DNA from: Sulfotelmatobacter sp049792875
Lineage (GTDB): Bacteria; Acidobacteriota; Terriglobia; Terriglobales; Acidobacteriaceae
Length of the DNA stretch: 64,000 bases
Assembly (NCBI GenBank): GCA_049792875.1
Contig: JBARBI010000320.1
Location: 1 to 64,000 of the forward strand
Reading direction: 5' to 3'
The translations under genes and the position numbers were made by a program. Under the pieces are notes generated by a model, which saw nothing but the letters and a program-made list of their open reading frames with translations, ran no database searches and was not told where the DNA came from. Each line of letters begins with the position of its first letter. Position 1 is the first letter of the stretch. This document shows positions 60,839-64,000 of this stretch, one piece after another.

Positions 60839-61564
60839 TTACTTCAGTTCTGACAGTTTCTGGGTAGCGAGCTGACCTGCTTCCGCGCCCGGATTCTCTT
60901 TCTTGACCTGCTCGTAGATCCGCTTGGCATCGAGCGGCTGGTTGGAGTTCTGATAAAGCTCGGCGAGTTGCAACTGCGCCGTGACTTTGCTGACCGATGC
61001 GGTGGGCTTGTTGATCAGTTCCTGGCAGAGAGCGACAGCCTCTTTCACGCGGTTGGTTTGGCCGTACAGCGAAGCCAGGGCAGATTTGGCGACCGCCGCC
61101 AGTTCGCGGCTGCCGGAGGAAATGACTTCCTTGAAGTTGCGCTCGGCGGCGGCGTTGTCCGACAAGTTGACCGCGTTCACGCCCAGAAAATAATGGGCCA
61201 TGTCAGCGGTGCGGGTGTGGGGATACTTGTCTACGATCGCCAGCAGCTGTTTCTGCGCGGCCTGGGCGCGCTCTTTGGCGGAAGTGAAGCTGGGGACGTC
61301 GGGCTGGGCAGGCGTTCCTTCCGGGCGCAGCTGCGTGTCCATAGTGCGAACGGCCTGAGAAAGCTCGAGGCTGGCTTTTTGGTCCTGCGCGCTGAGGTAA
61401 TACCATCCGCCCATAGTGGCGGCCAGAACGATGGCGATGGCGACCGCCGCGATCGTGATGGTCGATCGGTGTTCTACCGTCCAATGGGCCGTTTTCTCGG
61501 CGGCGCCGATGGTTACACGGCTGAAGGCATCCTGTTTCAGTTGATGACGGGTTTCTGCGCGCAC
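60839..61564 (-). CDS. TPR protein with N-terminal membrane anchor (YfgM-like)
   Basis: Protein of 241 residues: a cytoplasmic N-terminus (about 1-33), one helix (about 34-57), and periplasmic tetratricopeptide repeats (about 100-235, including AKSALASLYGQTNRVKEAVALCQELINK and LQLAELYQNSNQPLDAKRIYEQVKKENPG). This is the YfgM layout, which links to SecYEG/chaperones in other bacteria. Function inferred. Confidence 0.85.
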   Translation of the reverse strand: MRAETRHQLKQDAFSRVTIGAAEKTAHWTVEHRSTITIAAVAIAIVLAATMGGWYYLSAQDQKASLELSQAVRTMDTQLRPEGTPAQPDVPSFTSAKERAQAAQKQLLAIVDKYPHTRTADMAHYFLGVNAVNLSDNAAAERNFKEVISSGSRELAAVAKSALASLYGQTNRVKEAVALCQELINKPTASVSKVTAQLQLAELYQNSNQPLDAKRIYEQVKKENPGAEAGQLATQKLSELK

Positions 61565-61782
61565 GGACTTCCCTTCTGGTTAGAACGGTGGGCCGAATGA
61601 ATTATGACAAACTAGCAGTTTAACAGGGGCAAAACGGGGCGTCAAAAGTAGGCTTCATTCCTGTGATTTACCGCTGAGAGAGTAGTTGATCCCCGGCCAC
61701 GCTAAGCCCCGGCGGTTTCACCTTTCGCAACCCAATGCGCTTCTGCTACTCTGCGCATTCTGTTCTGGGGAGGAATCAGGGA

Positions 61783-63567
61783 ATGCCATCGCACAAATTG
61801 CTGTTCTCGACTGTGGTCGTACTGTTGTGTGTCAGCCTCTCACTATCTGCTGCGGAGAAGAAACCCAAGGACGCGAAGGCAGCCGAGACCAGTAAGCCGT
61901 CTTACGAACTGCCGCAGCCTGCGGTCGAGAATCTGGACTACACCATGTACCAACGCATTCGCGAGGAAGGGCTATCGCACTCGCACGTGATGGAGTTTGC
62001 TTCGGGGCTAATGGATGGGATCGGGCCGCGGCTGACCGGGTCTCCGAATCTGAAGCGTGCCAACGAGTGGACGCGCGACCAGTTTACTGCTATGGGATGC
62101 AGCAATGCCCATCTGGAGGACTGGGGTGAGTTTGGCATGGGCTGGCGGCAACTGAACGCGTGGGTGCGCATGTCGGCGCCCGACACCGCGGTGTTCATCG
62201 CTCAGGCGCTGCCTTGGTCGCCGACGAGCCATGGGCCCATCAACGGGCGCGCGGTCTGGGTCGATGCGAAGGACGAGAAGGACCTGGAGAAGTACAAAGG
62301 CAAACTGGCGGGCAAGATCATTTTCTTTGGCGAGATGCGCGACGTGAAGCCGGTCGACAAGGCGCTGTTCGAGCGGAGAGACGATGCCAATCTCAAGAGC
62401 ACCGCCGAGTATCCGGTGCATGTTGCCCCGCAGGAAGACTTTTTCGCGACGTTCATCAAACGGCTGGAGTTCCGCGAGAAGGCGGGAGCATTCTTTGCCG
62501 CTGAGCACGCGACGGGGATCGCGGTTCCGAGCCGCGACGGACGTAACAATGGCGGATCCGGTGGAACCATTTTTGACGATGGCGGAGGCGGGATGGGGTG
62601 GTTTACCTACCAGCGCGAGCATGCCGAGCCGCTTCCGATCGTTGTCATGGCCATTGAGAGCTACGGGCGCGTGTACCGACTACTGAAAGCGAACGTACCG
62701 GTCATCGTAGAGATGGATGTGGAGACCGAGTTTACCGGCGATCACGAGCACGGATTTGACACCATCGCCGAAATTCCCGGCACGGATCCTAAGCTGAAAG
62801 ACGAAGTGGTGATGGTGGGTGGACATTTGGATTCGTGGGCGTCGGCGACCGGGGCAACCGACAATGGGGCGGGCACAGTGGTCGCGATGGAAGTGATGCG
62901 GATCCTGAACGCGCTGCACGTGCATCCGCGGCGCACGATCCGAGTGGGCCTTTGGACCGGGGAAGAACAGGGAGAGTTCGGTTCTTACGGTTACGTGAAG
63001 CAGCATTTCGGATACGTTCCGCTTTCCACCGCGCCCGACCAGGTCAAACTGCCGGACTTTATGCGCAAGCCTGCGGGTCCGGTGCAGTTGAAAGCGGAGC
63101 AGCCGACGATTTCCGGCTATTTCAACGTGGACAACGGTACGGGAAAAATCCGGGGCATCTATTTGCAGGAGAACGCGGCAGTGGGCCCGATCTTTCAGCA
63201 GTGGATCACGCCGTTGCAGGATCTGGGCGTGAGCACTCTCACCATGAGGACCACGGGGGGAACGGATCACGAGGCCTTCGACTCGGTGGGTGTGCCGGGA
63301 TTCCAGTTTATTCAGGATCAACTGGACTACGGGTCGCGCACGCATCACTCCAACATGGACACCTACGAGCGTTTGCAGGCAGACGATCTGGCGCAGGCGG
63401 CGGTGGTGGAGGCGATCTTCGTCTACAACACGGCGATGCGGGACCAGATGTTACCGCGCAAGCCGTTGCCGCATCCGGAACTGGAGGAGCAGCGGAAAGC
63501 TCCGCTGAAGAACGTGATGCCGGGGGCCGAGGCGGCGGAAGAGGAAGCGAAGAAGCCGGGGAACTAG
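61783..63567 (+). CDS. Secreted M28-family metallopeptidase
   Basis: Protein of 594 residues using the ATG at 61783 with GGGAGG upstream. Signal peptide about 1-23. M28 zinc ligands: His348 (GGHLDSW), Asp360 (TDNGAG) and Glu395 (GEEQGEFG), with Glu394 as the catalytic base, plus GGTDHEAFDSVGVPGFQF carrying a further His/Asp. PA-like insertion (about 130-240). It is an aminopeptidase or carboxypeptidase-like enzyme acting outside the cytoplasm. Confidence 0.93.
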   Translation: MPSHKLLFSTVVVLLCVSLSLSAAEKKPKDAKAAETSKPSYELPQPAVENLDYTMYQRIREEGLSHSHVMEFASGLMDGIGPRLTGSPNLKRANEWTRDQFTAMGCSNAHLEDWGEFGMGWRQLNAWVRMSAPDTAVFIAQALPWSPTSHGPINGRAVWVDAKDEKDLEKYKGKLAGKIIFFGEMRDVKPVDKALFERRDDANLKSTAEYPVHVAPQEDFFATFIKRLEFREKAGAFFAAEHATGIAVPSRDGRNNGGSGGTIFDDGGGGMGWFTYQREHAEPLPIVVMAIESYGRVYRLLKANVPVIVEMDVETEFTGDHEHGFDTIAEIPGTDPKLKDEVVMVGGHLDSWASATGATDNGAGTVVAMEVMRILNALHVHPRRTIRVGLWTGEEQGEFGSYGYVKQHFGYVPLSTAPDQVKLPDFMRKPAGPVQLKAEQPTISGYFNVDNGTGKIRGIYLQENAAVGPIFQQWITPLQDLGVSTLTMRTTGGTDHEAFDSVGVPGFQFIQDQLDYGSRTHHSNMDTYERLQADDLAQAAVVEAIFVYNTAMRDQMLPRKPLPHPELEEQRKAPLKNVMPGAEAAEEEAKKPGN

Positions 63568-63604
63568 CGCGGGCGTTCCCTAGATTGGTGACGTGAATAT
63601 GGCT

Positions 63605-63684
63605 TGTCATCTAGAGCGAAGCGAAAGACCTACGCCCTCGCCGCACAACCACACATAAGTCCTTCGCTTCGCTCGGGATCACAG
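63605..63684. repeat. GAGCGAAGCGAA dyad repeat, copy 5
   Basis: GTCATCTAGAGCGAAGCGAA and CCTTCGCTTCGCTCGGGATC are the arms; between the M28 gene and the DksA-like gene. Confidence 0.85.
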
Positions 63685-63837
63685 GGTTGATTGGCTAGAG
63701 GTCGGCGCATGCGATTTTCGCAGCAAGCGGGCAGCGGTTGCAGAAGTTGCCGCTTCAGTTGAGGCGGCTTAAGGCAGCCCAAGTCATTCTTCAGAGCTAA
63801 CGGCACGACTGAAATCTTGCGCTTGCCGAAACCCTGT

Positions 63838-63887
63838 CTGAGCAGCCGGGCTGCGACCGGCGGACAACCAAGGCGGATGTCCCCACA
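63838..63887. repeat. GTGGGGACNGCC repeat family, copy 3
   Basis: CTGAGCAGCCGGGCTGCGAC, then GGACAACC and GGATGTCCCCACAC, matching the order of words in the copy at 23522. Between the M28 gene and the DksA-like gene; the region otherwise holds no gene. Confidence 0.6.
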
Positions 63888-63888
63888 C

Positions 63889-63921
63889 AAAGCAAAAACG
63901 CCGTCCTTTTCAAGCGGCGTT
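63889..63921 (-). terminator. Rho-independent terminator of DksA-like gene
   Basis: On the minus strand, AACGCCG (63915-63921) pairs with CGGCGTT (63897-63903), followed by a T-run (plus-strand A-run from 63894). About 18 bases after the stop codon. Confidence 0.8.
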
Positions 63922-63938
63922 GCTCGCTCGCATCTGCC

Positions 63939-64000
63939 CTACCGCGGCGCTTCCTCCAACAATCCCTGCTCCAGCTTTTCCTGACACTCGATGCAATGAC
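63939..64000 (-). CDS. DksA/TraR-type zinc-finger protein, C-terminal fragment
   Basis: Only the last 19-20 codons are inside the window, reading HCIECQEKLEQGLLEEAPR before the stop. The CxxCQE tail is the second half of the DksA/TraR C4 zinc finger. A terminator follows. The protein would bind RNA polymerase in the secondary channel, if it is a true DksA homolog. Confidence 0.6.
   Translation of the reverse strand, partial: HCIECQEKLEQGLLEEAPR

Overview
The window looks like a chromosomal segment of a soil acidobacterium (class Terriglobia). It is GC-rich. It carries a secreted FG-GAP repeat protein with a C-terminal membrane anchor, a tannase-like esterase, GH39 and GH5 hydrolases, an AIM24 protein, many small membrane proteins, and intergenic regions full of short inverted repeats. 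No rRNA, tRNA, CRISPR array, intact insertion sequence or prophage was found. The lineage is inferred from gene content and style, not from a marker-gene search.

Layout. 0.1-2.8 kb: a DeoR-type repressor divergent from a HAD hydrolase, the 5' end of a broken MFS transporter gene, and an empty stretch. 2.8-8.7 kb: an APC permease, a PP2C phosphatase with a Ser/Thr kinase, an Amt-family protein coupled to a 56-residue membrane protein, and a small four-helix membrane protein. 8.7-16.4 kb: a GH39 hydrolase, an AIM24 protein, an orphan MacB-like permease, and a polyprenyl-type glycosyltransferase cluster (GT-C, polytopic protein, GT2). 16.5-21 kb: small proteins and a nine-heme cytochrome c fusion. 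21-34.5 kb: a mostly plus-strand housekeeping run (folD, coaE, HtrA-like protease, acetyltransferases, ggt, asnS, arginase, ddl). 34.5-40.3 kb: a tannase-like esterase and the FG-GAP protein, the latter flanked by inverted copies of one hairpin repeat.

40.3-42.3 kb holds the most notable locus. A promoter, a SAM-I (S-box) riboswitch and an intrinsic terminator precede a threonine-synthase-like PLP enzyme, which is translationally coupled to a CysO/MoaD-type sulfur carrier ending in Gly-Gly-Ala-Arg. Control by SAM together with a protein sulfur donor suggests the PLP enzyme makes homocysteine (or another sulfur amino acid) from a phosphohomoserine-type substrate and a protein thiocarboxylate, rather than only threonine. 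This is an inference that can be tested.

42.6-49.3 kb: a TPR protein, a polysaccharide deacetylase, and a self-regulated TetR-HlyD-ABC-ABC2 exporter operon. 49.3-52.3 kb: the conserved yceD-rpmF-plsX-fabD lipid/ribosome cluster (minus strand). 52.5-64 kb: an ABC exporter pair, a GH5 hydrolase, a Tat-exported IorAB-type molybdenum hydroxylase, a zinc metallopeptidase, a TPR anchor protein, an M28 peptidase, and the 3' end of a DksA/TraR-type gene with its terminator.

Intergenic DNA is dominated by several families of dyads: a family built on GAGCGAAGCGAA (five clear copies), a GTGGGGACNGCC family (three copies), a CCCACGCTTCG hairpin (two copies), and at least eight gene-boundary inverted repeats of about 60-165 bp whose arms are made of simple reiterated words.
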